Source: Alphaproteobacteria bacterium (GTDB lineage Bacteria; Pseudomonadota; Alphaproteobacteria; Micavibrionales; Micavibrionaceae). From it: a DNA stretch of 64,000 bases. Of the stretch, positions 46,675 to 55,093 are shown in pieces. The notes under the pieces were generated by a model. It worked only from the letters and a program-made list of their open reading frames with translations. It had not been told where the DNA came from and made no database searches. The stretch covers positions 400,582 to 464,581 of the forward strand of contig NZDE01000011.1 of the NCBI GenBank assembly GCA_002690045.1. The letters are read 5' to 3'. Position 1 is the stretch's first letter. Every line of letters starts with the position of its first letter. Position numbers and translations under genes: made by a program.

Positions 46675-49527
46675 ATGGCCAATACTGAAGCGCTGAACGC
46701 TGAAAACCAGAAAAAGCAGGATGAATATACGCCTGAAATACACTTGCCCGCCATTCCGGCCGTTTGGGCAACGCATAGCGCCGTACATATTTTAAGCGTT
46801 GAGGGGGAAATTAAAGCCTACCCAATTACGCAAGCTGCGCAAATTCTGCACGGTCAATCTGTTCTGGTTTGTCATGCGCCCTATACACTCAAAAAAATAC
46901 CGCGCCTTAATGTGCAGGCTTTTGATCTGCTTGAGCTCTATGCCTTTGTTGAACCGCTTCAACCACTTGTGCCAACGCCGCATGGCCTTGCCACGGCTTT
47001 GGGCTTAGATGCGCCCCATAACCCAGATGATTACCTCATGGCCATGGTTGAGGCTGTACCAACGCTGCTTGAACGCCTCGCTGCCCTGACCCTGCCCGAA
47101 CGTATCTTGCTCGGCAAACTTGCGGGCGCGATGGGGCTGCGTGGACGCGGATGGGTCTGGAGCGAAGCTGTATGCGCGGCACTCGGCACGCCATTTGACC
47201 CAAAAGCTGAAATAAAAATGCGCGAAGTTGTCGATTGGGACAACTTCCCTGAATGGGACGATGTCCCGCCAATGCCGCCGCCTGACCATTACCCCGTAAC
47301 GGGTGATGAAAGCCGTGCGCGCCTAAATGAATTACTTGAACGTAAAGGCCATAAAACCGTCACGCGCCTGTCACAGCAAAATTATACGACGGAAGCGAGC
47401 GCCGCATTCGCCCCTATTAAAGAAGAAGGTCAACCGAATATTGTTTTGGCCGAAGCCGGTACAGGTACAGGCAAGACACTCGGCTACCTTGCCCCTGCGA
47501 GTGTCTATGCGGAAAAGAATAAAGCGCAGATATGGGTATCGACCTATACACGTAACTTACAAAAACAAATCGCTGAAGATTTAGAGCTTCTCTACCCCGA
47601 TGAAACACAGCGTAAAAACTTAACCGCAGTACGTAAGGGGCGTGAGAATTACCTCTGCCTTCTAAATTTAGAAGACGCAACAAAATCGCTGCCGCTGCTC
47701 ACCAATGTGACGCAGGCCGTTGCGGGTGGATTGATGCTACGCTGGGCGATGAAGTCCCCTGATGGGGATTTAACGGGCGGCGGTTATCACGGCTGGCTTG
47801 GCGGTCTGTTTGGCCACGCCAATACACGCGGCCTATCTGACCGCCGCGGGGAATGTATTTATTCCGCATGTAGCCATTATCGCCGCTGCTTTGTTGAGAA
47901 AAATGTGCGGAGCGCCAAGCAGGCATCCATTGTCATTGCCAATCATGCTTTAGTGATGGTTAATATGGCGGCATCAGCTGACCCAGCTGCCCTGCCGCCA
48001 CGTTATATATTTGACGAAGGTCATCATTTATTAAGCGCCGCCGACAGCGCCTTTAGTGCCAATATTTCAGGGCAAGAATGTTATGATCTCCGCCGCTGGC
48101 TTCGCGGCCCTGAAGGTGGCAGTAAGCGCCGCGCCCGCGGCCTTAAAAAACGTTGTGAAGATTTACTACCATCGGCGCAGGCCGAAGAAGCATTGGAAAG
48201 CGCCCTCGCCGCAGCAAGCTTGCTGCCATCCGAAGGGTGGTTACAGCGCCTACGTAACGACACACCGCAAGGGCCTTTTGAAATATTCTTAAGCAGCCTT
48301 GCCAAACAGGTCTATGCCCGCACGCCTGATCAAAATGGCAGCTTTTATAGTATTGAATGCAGCCCCTTCCCGCTTGCCGATGGCATGGTTGATAAAATCA
48401 ACGACCTAAAAGCGACCGTGTTAAAAATACAGCGCCCGTTACTAACCTTGATTGATGAGCTTGATAACCGCCTTGTTAATGATGCGGATAGCCTTGGCAG
48501 TGAAACCCGTCAACGCATCGAAGCCTTAGTCATCAGCCTAGAGCGCCGCGCTAAGATCATGCTTAAAAACTGGATGGATATGCTCGACACCCTCCGCCGC
48601 GCGGAAGAAGAGCTCGCCAATGATAATTACAGCGCGGATAAAACAGCCCTAGGCGCAAATACAGATACCGTAGACTGGTTTGAGGTTAGCCGCGTGGATG
48701 GGCAGGATTATGACTGTGGGTATTTCCGTCATTATAAAGACCCACTTAAACCGTTTTCGGATACTATTCGCAACCACGCGCAAGGGCTGCTTATTACATC
48801 AGCCACACTGACGGATCAGAACACCGATGATGATACACGCTGGCGCGATGCCTTCGCCCATAGCGGCGCGCGCCACATGGATAAGTTCGTCAAGAAATGC
48901 AGCTATGATTCTCCATTTGATTACAAAGAAGCCACGCGCGTTTTGGTGATTAATGACGTGAATAAAAACGATCTTGACCAAGTGGCCGCGGCGTATGAAG
49001 TTTTATTTAAGGCTTCTGGCGGTGGCGCGCTCGGCCTATTCACAGCAATACAACGTCTGCGCGCCATCCATAGCCGCATTGCGCCAAAACTAGAAAAGTC
49101 TGGTTTATCATTATATGGACAACATGTGGATGCTATGGAATCTGGCACATTGATTGATATTTTCCGCGCTGAACCGAATAGCTGCCTGCTTGGCACGGAT
49201 GCCGTGCGTGACGGGGTTGATATACCGGGAGATTCACTCCGCCTATTGGTTTATGACCGTGTGCCATGGCCGCGCCCTGACCTGCTACACAAAGCACGCC
49301 GCGAAGCCTTTGGGCAGCGTGTCTATGATGAACGCAGCGCCCGCATGAAAATCAAGCAAGCTTACGGCCGCCTAATTCGCCATGAAAATGACAAGGGCGT
49401 TTTTGTCATGCTCGATAGCGCATTGCCCACACGCCTAACCAACGCCTTCCCTGAAGGGGTAGAGGTTCAGCGCATCGGTATCGCAGAAGCAACAAAAATC
49501 ATTGAAAAGTTTTTGCAAATAGCTTAA
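46675..49527 (+). CDS. DinG-like Fe-S superfamily 2 DNA helicase with N-terminal extension
   Basis: A 950-residue helicase of the XPD/DinG group. Walker A AEAGTGTGKT lies near residue 260, followed by STYTRNLQKQ, the DEAH-box variant DEGH (IFDEGHHLL), LLITSATL and the C-terminal GRLIRHENDKG motif VI. Four Cys residues, C328, C394, C399 and C405, are arranged as in E. coli DinG (spacing x4 and x5 for the last three) and would hold a 4Fe-4S cluster. The first 215 residues show a degenerate mix reminiscent of a DnaQ-type exonuclease domain (for example LVCHAP and FDLLELYAF), but without its acidic motif I cannot say it is active. It likely unwinds 5'-tailed, branched or R-loop DNA. It precedes the NAGK-type kinase by nine bases. 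Confidence 0.88.
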   Translation: MANTEALNAENQKKQDEYTPEIHLPAIPAVWATHSAVHILSVEGEIKAYPITQAAQILHGQSVLVCHAPYTLKKIPRLNVQAFDLLELYAFVEPLQPLVPTPHGLATALGLDAPHNPDDYLMAMVEAVPTLLERLAALTLPERILLGKLAGAMGLRGRGWVWSEAVCAALGTPFDPKAEIKMREVVDWDNFPEWDDVPPMPPPDHYPVTGDESRARLNELLERKGHKTVTRLSQQNYTTEASAAFAPIKEEGQPNIVLAEAGTGTGKTLGYLAPASVYAEKNKAQIWVSTYTRNLQKQIAEDLELLYPDETQRKNLTAVRKGRENYLCLLNLEDATKSLPLLTNVTQAVAGGLMLRWAMKSPDGDLTGGGYHGWLGGLFGHANTRGLSDRRGECIYSACSHYRRCFVEKNVRSAKQASIVIANHALVMVNMAASADPAALPPRYIFDEGHHLLSAADSAFSANISGQECYDLRRWLRGPEGGSKRRARGLKKRCEDLLPSAQAEEALESALAAASLLPSEGWLQRLRNDTPQGPFEIFLSSLAKQVYARTPDQNGSFYSIECSPFPLADGMVDKINDLKATVLKIQRPLLTLIDELDNRLVNDADSLGSETRQRIEALVISLERRAKIMLKNWMDMLDTLRRAEEELANDNYSADKTALGANTDTVDWFEVSRVDGQDYDCGYFRHYKDPLKPFSDTIRNHAQGLLITSATLTDQNTDDDTRWRDAFAHSGARHMDKFVKKCSYDSPFDYKEATRVLVINDVNKNDLDQVAAAYEVLFKASGGGALGLFTAIQRLRAIHSRIAPKLEKSGLSLYGQHVDAMESGTLIDIFRAEPNSCLLGTDAVRDGVDIPGDSLRLLVYDRVPWPRPDLLHKARREAFGQRVYDERSARMKIKQAYGRLIRHENDKGVFVMLDSALPTRLTNAFPEGVEVQRIGIAEATKIIEKFLQIA

Positions 49528-49536
49528 AACATAAAT

Positions 49537-50535
49537 ATGCAAAATAAAAAGAATTCAAATACCGCGTACGACCACGTCCTCGCCGTTGAAGGTGGGGGGA
49601 CAAATTGCCGTGTGATTTTAGGGACAAAAACAGGGCAAGAAATTGGCCATGTAAAAATCCCAAAAACCGCGAATATTGCCTATGGTGATGGGTCAGAAGC
49701 TACAGCGAATATTCTCGAAGGCCTATTTAAGCTAACCAAGACACATAAAATAGACATTCAAAAAACACATATAGCACTCTGCCTAGCGGGTGTGTCTCAT
49801 GCAGAAAACTGTGCGCGCCTCGTCAGTGCATTTAACAAGAATGCTGCGCCGAAGCCTGTATTCCAGAGTGATGCCGTTGCAGGGATTATAGCGCTACAAC
49901 AAAGCCGCGATGACGCATGTGCCATTGCAATTGCTGGTACAGGGTCAATTATAATGGGGTTAAAAGATAACACTATTTATAGAAGCCTAGGACGCGGCTT
50001 CCCCGATGGTTTGTTTTCTGGCGCTATTATTGGTTATGATTGTTTAGATCTTTATCTACAAGCGCCTGAGCTTTGTGCAGATAAACAGCTTAGCACGGCA
50101 TTTGAAAACTTTATTGAAACACATAAAATACGCGGTAATGGTGGCAGCGTTGAGAAGGACTCTCTCAGCAGTGTACAGGCAAATTATTATGCGCAGCTTT
50201 TCCCCGCTATTTTGAAGCATTACCAGAGTACGAAGCATAAGGAGTCACCATTTAAAGCCTGTTTACAGACGCATTTAGACGGTTACGCGAATATGATTAA
50301 CCACTTCAGTGCAAAGTCAGGCATATCAGAGTTTGGTTTTGTCGGTTCAGTGGCGTTATCACTGCGCGAAGAGATTGAAGCTAAACTTAATAAAGACATT
50401 CACTTCACGCAGCATGAACCTGACGCCTTACAAGGTGCATTTAACTTTGCATTGCGCACAAATAAAGATCGTGACTATCTGTCACTAGACACGCCATCTA
50501 TATCGCTCGACACGCATTATAAACCTACATTCTAG
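49537..50535 (+). CDS. BadF/BadG-type ATPase, N-acetylglucosamine kinase-like
   Basis: A 332-residue ASKHA-fold ATPase. The phosphate-binding VEGGGTNCRVIL opens the chain, and the adenosine motif IAIAGTGSIIMGL follows near the middle, with a GFVGSVAL segment towards the C terminus. Relatives include N-acetylglucosamine kinase and BadF-type activases; the absence of the activase Cys motif favours a sugar kinase in the cell-wall recycling set. It lies nine bases downstream of the helicase gene. The sugar is inferred. Confidence 0.82.
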   Translation: MQNKKNSNTAYDHVLAVEGGGTNCRVILGTKTGQEIGHVKIPKTANIAYGDGSEATANILEGLFKLTKTHKIDIQKTHIALCLAGVSHAENCARLVSAFNKNAAPKPVFQSDAVAGIIALQQSRDDACAIAIAGTGSIIMGLKDNTIYRSLGRGFPDGLFSGAIIGYDCLDLYLQAPELCADKQLSTAFENFIETHKIRGNGGSVEKDSLSSVQANYYAQLFPAILKHYQSTKHKESPFKACLQTHLDGYANMINHFSAKSGISEFGFVGSVALSLREEIEAKLNKDIHFTQHEPDALQGAFNFALRTNKDRDYLSLDTPSISLDTHYKPTF

Positions 50536-50547
50536 ATAAAAGAAAAA

Positions 50548-50567
50548 CGCTGCGATTTCTCGCAGCG
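50548..50567 (-). terminator. Terminator of the 43-residue gene at 50605
   Basis: CGCTGCGA and TCGCAGCG form a stem with a four-base loop; on the minus strand a TTTTTCTTTT run follows. On the plus strand no T-run follows, so it serves the minus-strand small gene. Confidence 0.7.
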
Positions 50568-50604
50568 CTTGGCATCTCATTCAAAAAAAGGTATCAGCAT
50601 TTTT

Positions 50605-50736
50605 TTAAGACGCTTTTTTCAGTAAATTATAAGCCTTCTTAAATTTAAGGGGCTTATCCGTTTTTTCAGCGGAACAATTCTTAACCAAATCATCCCATTT
50701 ACGGTATTTCTTTATATTAATCTGTGACAAAATCAT
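50605..50736 (-). CDS. Small basic protein, 43 residues
   Basis: A 43-codon ORF reading MILSQINIKKYRKWDD at the start and FKKAYNLLKKAS at the end, strongly basic. AGGGGGAGA lies seven bases before the ATG and a terminator follows after 38 bases, so it is a complete transcription unit. It is not similar in sequence to the equally long ORF at 35864. Function unknown. It fills most of the gap between the kinase and the next gene. Confidence 0.6.
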   Translation of the reverse strand: MILSQINIKKYRKWDDLVKNCSAEKTDKPLKFKKAYNLLKKAS

Positions 50737-50843
50737 GGCTCAATTCTCCCCCTGAAAGCATGTATTGTTATATCTGCCACTAATGTAGCATAAGAATAAT
50801 AACATTGTCAAATATTATGTAAAAATATTTTTCCTATGCAGAA

Positions 50844-51338
50844 TTATGCAATAGTAAGCGTATTGCTTTTCACATCGTAATAAACGGCTTTGTCACCCTC
50901 GACAGAAAGCAAGTTGCCTTTATCTGCCTGCGCGTATTGCTGTTCTAGTTGCGATTCAGGCAAATCATTCGCCGCGAAAATAGCATTACTAACACCGTCA
51001 ACATATGGCATTAATAAAGATGAACCCAAACTTGCGGCAACAGAGGCACCAATCATACCTGCAAACATTTGTGTTTGTGGGTCGCTATTGCGTGTCAATC
51101 GACGTGCGCCCATGCCACCTAGCATAAAGCCACCGTAAATTAAACCTGTGCTGCCCGCGATTGATGTTGCGTAGATAGCCGTTTTAGAGAAGATATTCGC
51201 GTCATAATTCTCATAAGACACAGGTGATGGTCCTATAACCGTCCAAAGGCTTGCGAATGCTAAAGACAAACCCAATGTCGGGTTTCTTTTTACAAGATAG
51301 TCTTTTGCGTTCTCAAATGTCTGCTTAAGTGATTTCAT
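50844..51338 (-). CDS. Small membrane-associated unknown protein
   Basis: A 164-residue protein with two or three hydrophobic stretches (about 22-38, 50-80 and 90-110; Gly/Ala-rich, for example GGFMLGGMGA and GASVAASLG), and a polar C-terminal tail. No signal peptide cleavage site is apparent, so an inner-membrane protein is likely. GGGAG stands six bases before the ATG. No family recognised; a 176-residue protein of similar general architecture, at 58.1 kb in the prophage, shares no obvious sequence. Confidence 0.6.
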   Translation of the reverse strand: MKSLKQTFENAKDYLVKRNPTLGLSLAFASLWTVIGPSPVSYENYDANIFSKTAIYATSIAGSTGLIYGGFMLGGMGARRLTRNSDPQTQMFAGMIGASVAASLGSSLLMPYVDGVSNAIFAANDLPESQLEQQYAQADKGNLLSVEGDKAVYYDVKSNTLTIA

Positions 51339-51521
51339 AATGATCTCCCTGAAATATATTTTTATTAATTGTCATTGGTTATAGCAGCCCTGTGCCTTAT
51401 GTCAAGCGAATGCGGTGCAGTGTATATTTTATTTGCCTAAGCTCCACGCCACCGTTATAAATACGGTCTAGTCCCTCGCGCCTAGAAATAAAATTTAATA
51501 ACAATACGAGTAATAAAGAAC

Positions 51522-52445
51522 ATGCAGACCATTACTGTCTATGCTGGATCTTCCGGCTTTGCACCTGAAACACATAATAATGCCGCGCGCGCATTAGGGC
51601 ATTTATGCGCAGAAAAAGACATCACGCTATGTTATGGCGGGATGAATGCGGGTTTGATGTATTTAGTCGCTGAAGCATGCCGCCGTAATAATGGCCGAGT
51701 TATTGGTATCATACCATCGAAATTACGTGATAGTGAGCGCGTACATAAAGAATTAGACGAACTTATTACAGTCGAAACTTTGTGGGAACGTAAACGTGAA
51801 ATGTATTATCGCGCGGATGCCATATTCGCTTTGCCGGGCGGCTTTGGCACATTTGATGAAGTGGCGGAAATACTTTATTGGGGCGTGCTTGGCTTTCATA
51901 AAAAACCAATGGTGATGGTGAATATTGATGGCTATTGGGATGACTTTATGGATTTCTTCCAAAATAAAGTCCATCAAGGAACTGAAGAATTAGGCAAAGT
52001 TACAGACTTTCTAATCGAAGCAACATCCGTCGAAGACGCCTTTGCCAAGGCTGAAGCATGGCAAGCGCCTGCATATGCAGGCAAACGTGATGACCGCGCT
52101 GAACAGCTGCCGAATTTTGAAGATGCCTTTAGTGATGATTTGCTAAACGCCATTATTATTGATGATGCGAGCGGCCAAGGCGTGTATCAGGCGGCGACTG
52201 CGCTCGCCCTGCGTCAACTGGGTAAACACAGCCTCCCCATCGGCATATTGAATAATAAAGGCGCATTTGACCCGCTGCTTAAATGGATTGATGATGCATC
52301 TGCCGCGCGTTATATCACCGCCAAATGTACTGAGCTTTTTGCCGTTGCGTCGGATCAGCAAGTTTTGTCACAGAAGCTAGACATTCTGGCCAAACATCAA
52401 ATAGACCTCCACGAAGAAAAATGGGGCGATAAGCCAGAGTTTTAA
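51522..52445 (+). CDS. LOG-family protein with C-terminal extension
   Basis: A 307-residue protein. The first 190 residues form a LOG (cytokinin riboside 5'-monophosphate phosphoribohydrolase-like) domain with GSSGFAPE, YGGMNAGLMY, and the PGGFGTFDE motif (PGGxGTxxE). The family cleaves the N-glycosidic bond of nucleotides or acts on ppGpp-like targets. A further region of about 110 residues (IDDASGQGVYQAA to KWGDKPEF) does not belong to standard LOG proteins and looks like another alpha/beta segment. AACAATACGAGTAAT precedes the ATG without strong Shine-Dalgarno. It converges with the phage-side small gene at 52505 across a terminator. Confidence 0.82.
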   Translation: MQTITVYAGSSGFAPETHNNAARALGHLCAEKDITLCYGGMNAGLMYLVAEACRRNNGRVIGIIPSKLRDSERVHKELDELITVETLWERKREMYYRADAIFALPGGFGTFDEVAEILYWGVLGFHKKPMVMVNIDGYWDDFMDFFQNKVHQGTEELGKVTDFLIEATSVEDAFAKAEAWQAPAYAGKRDDRAEQLPNFEDAFSDDLLNAIIIDDASGQGVYQAATALALRQLGKHSLPIGILNNKGAFDPLLKWIDDASAARYITAKCTELFAVASDQQVLSQKLDILAKHQIDLHEEKWGDKPEF

Positions 52446-52449
52446 AACA

Positions 52450-52488
52450 CAAAAAAACGCGGTGCATATGATATGACCGCGTTTTTTG
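52450..52488. terminator. Bidirectional terminator at the host-prophage side
   Basis: AAAAACGCGGT and ACCGCGTTTTTT form a strong stem with T-runs on both strands. It ends the LOG gene and the minus-strand unit coming from the prophage. Confidence 0.9.
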
Positions 52489-52504
52489 TAAATTCTATAA
52501 TACG

Positions 52505-52810
52505 TTATTTCGGTGTAATGCCGTTTACAACCAATACATTTGCCACTTGCTGTACAGCTGATGTTAATGCTTGGTCGTTTAATTCAGTCTTGTTTATGAC
52601 ATCGTTAAACGCAAGAACTAGCTCTTTCATTTCACCAAGGTTAGGTTGTGCCTTGCTTGTATCTGGTGTTACGCCAATTTCTTGCGCCTTGCTGATAAAT
52701 TCGCCGCCCAATGCATTAAATGCATAAACGCCGCCTTCTGTCTGACCATAGCTTGGCATAAGCTTCGCCAATTTACCTGAAATTTCTTGGAAGTTTTGTT
52801 GTAAGGACAT
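52505..52810 (-). CDS. Unknown protein, 101 residues
   Basis: A soluble, helical 101-residue protein beginning MSLQQNFQEISGKLAKLM; no known motif. GGAGAT lies seven bases before the ATG. It is the last gene before the terminator, 73 bases after the holin gene, so it could be either the final gene of the prophage operon or a host gene outside it. Composition does not settle which. Confidence 0.6.
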   Translation of the reverse strand: MSLQQNFQEISGKLAKLMPSYGQTEGGVYAFNALGGEFISKAQEIGVTPDTSKAQPNLGEMKELVLAFNDVINKTELNDQALTSAVQQVANVLVVNGITPK

Positions 52811-52883
52811 GTTCGATCTCCGTTTCCTATGTTGAGATCACGCGGCTCTAACATGTAATACGTAAAGTATCAAGCTTTTTCTA

Positions 52884-53471
52884 TCATTCGTTATATATAT
52901 GCTCGCCCTTTACTTTTATGTCCGTTTCTATCTTGCGATCTATTTTTGCACTATGCTCCTCTTCCTCAATATAAAAGAACTTACTCTGCGCCTTTTTCTC
53001 GTCACTGCGTTTGTACACGTAAATGCCAAGGACGGATAAGGCAACCGCCCAGATCGTACCGAGGCTTTCAATCGCTTCGATGACTAGAATCGCTTCGCGT
53101 GTGTTGAAAATCATAATATAGGCCACGCCGAACATTTGCGCCGCCCATGTTAGCGCCATTAAATAACCGAATGTTGGGCGCATACGGCGGACATAAGGGT
53201 CGTTAGAGGCAATTTCCGCGCGCAGGGACTTGTTGACCTCCCCCGCTAATTTAGTTTGCTCTTCTATCTTCAGGCGGGCCATTTCTTCTAAATGACGGTT
53301 GGCTTCGCCCAGCGCCTCCCCGCTTAATCCGCCAGTGTTAATTGTGTTTTGTAAGTCATCAAGGGCATCCGCCGTTGTTTGCGCGGATGGATGGTTCACA
53401 CCGCGCAATACGCCCGATACAATTTCTACCAAAAATGGCAGGCCAAGCTGCGCTAATATATTTATTGCCAT
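52884..53471 (-). CDS. 3TM phage holin (gene-transfer-release type)
   Basis: A 195-residue protein with an N-terminal hydrophobic helix (about residues 4-20) and two transmembrane helices (about 103-122 and 130-152), separated by a soluble stretch with TTADALDDLQ and a Lys-rich stalk; the C-terminal tail is charged and ends near HIYNE. This resembles the Holin_3TMP family of phages and gene-transfer agents. It would make lesions in the inner membrane so the endolysin can reach the cell wall. AGAGGAC precedes the ATG. The endolysin gene is 18 bases upstream. Confidence 0.82.
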   Translation of the reverse strand: MAINILAQLGLPFLVEIVSGVLRGVNHPSAQTTADALDDLQNTINTGGLSGEALGEANRHLEEMARLKIEEQTKLAGEVNKSLRAEIASNDPYVRRMRPTFGYLMALTWAAQMFGVAYIMIFNTREAILVIEAIESLGTIWAVALSVLGIYVYKRSDEKKAQSKFFYIEEEEHSAKIDRKIETDIKVKGEHIYNE

Positions 53472-53489
53472 GAATAAGTCCTCTTTTTT

Positions 53490-53993
53490 CTAAACATTGA
53501 CCAGACGGTAAAAGATATGCCGCCCAAGTACGGCGGTGGGTTTGTTGTCTTTTACCCAATATGGGCTGCTTATGCTTGCCGCGTGATAATGGGTTGCGCC
53601 GCCCGTGACGTCTTCGCCTAATACATCTGCTACGGCGCGGCGGGCAATGCGGATGGCGGTGACGAAATAAATGTCGTTTTCTGCGCTTAACTGAATAAGT
53701 TTTGCGCGGTTAGGGTCATCTTTATTCCAACATGAAAACTGAAACGGTTTTTGGCAGATTTGGACGATATCATTGCCCCACCAATAACCGCCTAGTTTTT
53801 TGCTTATCTTCATACGGTTCAGGATGACCTGCGCAACGGCCTGCATACCGGCGCTACCCTCACCGCGCGCTTCGCCCCATAATGTGCGGGCAAGCGTATC
53901 CACGGCTATTTCATTGTAGAAATTCTGCGCTTTGGCGCGGTCTTCATTTTGTTTTGGCACAAGGCCAAACGGTTTTAAGGTACGTTTTTTCAT
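53490..53993 (-). CDS. SleB-like cell wall hydrolase (endolysin)
   Basis: A 167-residue protein dominated by a Hydrolase_2/SleB-type domain: LARTLWGEARGEGSAGMQAVAQVILNR with the catalytic Glu, FQFSCWN, and GATHYHAASISSPYW. The family cleaves peptidoglycan glycan strands. No signal peptide is seen, which fits release through the holin. The start at 53993 (MKKRTLKPFG) has GGGGA eight bases upstream; the longer frame to 54026 runs into the terminator region. A terminator stands 28 bases upstream, so this gene may begin a new transcript or depend on read-through. Confidence 0.88.
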   Translation of the reverse strand: MKKRTLKPFGLVPKQNEDRAKAQNFYNEIAVDTLARTLWGEARGEGSAGMQAVAQVILNRMKISKKLGGYWWGNDIVQICQKPFQFSCWNKDDPNRAKLIQLSAENDIYFVTAIRIARRAVADVLGEDVTGGATHYHAASISSPYWVKDNKPTAVLGRHIFYRLVNV

Positions 53994-54020
53994 TTTGATC
54001 CCCATGATGTGAACGTTAAA

Positions 54021-54050
54021 CAACAAAAAACGCCGCCCGAAGGCGACGTT
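54021..54050 (-). terminator. UUCG-loop terminator between the paralogue and endolysin genes
   Basis: On the minus strand AACGTCGCC, a TTCG tetraloop and GGCGGCGTT form a nine-pair stem (one G-T pair), followed by TTTTGTTG. A classic intrinsic terminator, inside the phage late region. Confidence 0.88.
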
Positions 54051-54082
54051 TTCAAAACTCTATATATTCTATTTGATTAGCT

Positions 54083-55009
54083 TTATTTCTTATTAAGCTG
54101 CGCTTTTAACCAACTATAACCTTTGCCCGTTGCACTAAGCGCTTTACCTGTATATTCCGTTGTAGCGCCAAGCAATTGACCACCGTAATGCTTCGTATAA
54201 GACGCCGTATTTTTGGGTACAGATACGCTTAAATTATAATCACCAATTTTATCGTTTAGTGCAGAAAGCGTCTTTTCGTCTTCCACGCGTGCATACACGT
54301 TTTGCACACGCTTAACGAGGATCTCATCAAGGATATGATTGCCGACATCAACGGCTTCTGCCCCTGAAATTTCAGCCATGGATTTAAGCATATCTTGCTG
54401 TTCTGCTTTTAGGCATAACACTTCTGCCGCTTCATCAGACGCAGCGACTTCAAGCAAGCCTTTATAATTTGCACGCACCAAAATATTCTCGCAACGCGCG
54501 TTATAATCATAGGCACCGATAAGGGCTTCATAATTCGCCTTATTGTCTATCTTATCGAGTGCTTCGAGAATTTTAGGGCTAGCATTAATTTCATCTAATC
54601 CCTTCATCGCTGTCGATAAACCTGTATAGACATTCACCAAATAATCATTAGCCTTTTTATCCGCATATAATGCGGTTTCAATCGCCGCTGTTGTATCAAG
54701 GATTAACTGCTTATCTGCTTCTACACGCAGTTTAACCAAAGCGCTACTTAGAACAGATTTCATTTGTTTTAACAAAACCGCGCCAGACGATACAAGGCCA
54801 TCTTCCGCGGCTTTGCCGACTAACATTTCATCCGCATAGATGGCATCCCACCCCGTGGCGGCAATAGCAACTTTATCTTGCAGTGCTTTGACTTGAAGGT
54901 CACCAGCCCATGTGTCCATGTGCTTAACGGAATCTGATATATCTGCCGTTTTATCTGCCACGCGTTGCCACGTTTTTGATAGCTTATCGCCTAATCCATT
55001 GAATTTCAT
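54083..55009 (-). CDS. Unknown helical protein, paralogue A (prophage)
   Basis: A 308-residue soluble, almost wholly helical protein, Ala/Leu/Lys-rich. It is a distant paralogue of the gene upstream at 55.1 kb: shared landmarks include YADEML (against YMDEML), ALIGAYDYNARC (against TLVKGFNYEQRC) and IGDYNLSVSV (against IGAYNLSMSV), plus a similar C-terminal tail with KALSATGKG. GGAGTGTGTAA precedes the ATG, nearly identical to that before the paralogue. No enzymatic motif visible. A phage moron is a fair guess; the UUCG terminator closes the transcript. Confidence 0.7.
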   Translation of the reverse strand: MKFNGLGDKLSKTWQRVADKTADISDSVKHMDTWAGDLQVKALQDKVAIAATGWDAIYADEMLVGKAAEDGLVSSGAVLLKQMKSVLSSALVKLRVEADKQLILDTTAAIETALYADKKANDYLVNVYTGLSTAMKGLDEINASPKILEALDKIDNKANYEALIGAYDYNARCENILVRANYKGLLEVAASDEAAEVLCLKAEQQDMLKSMAEISGAEAVDVGNHILDEILVKRVQNVYARVEDEKTLSALNDKIGDYNLSVSVPKNTASYTKHYGGQLLGATTEYTGKALSATGKGYSWLKAQLNKK

Positions 55010-55093
55010 TTTTTACACACTCCAAAATTAATTGTTATTTAAAAGCCGATATAGCAAAACCATATATTTTATACCAGCTTTTAAATCAGCCTT

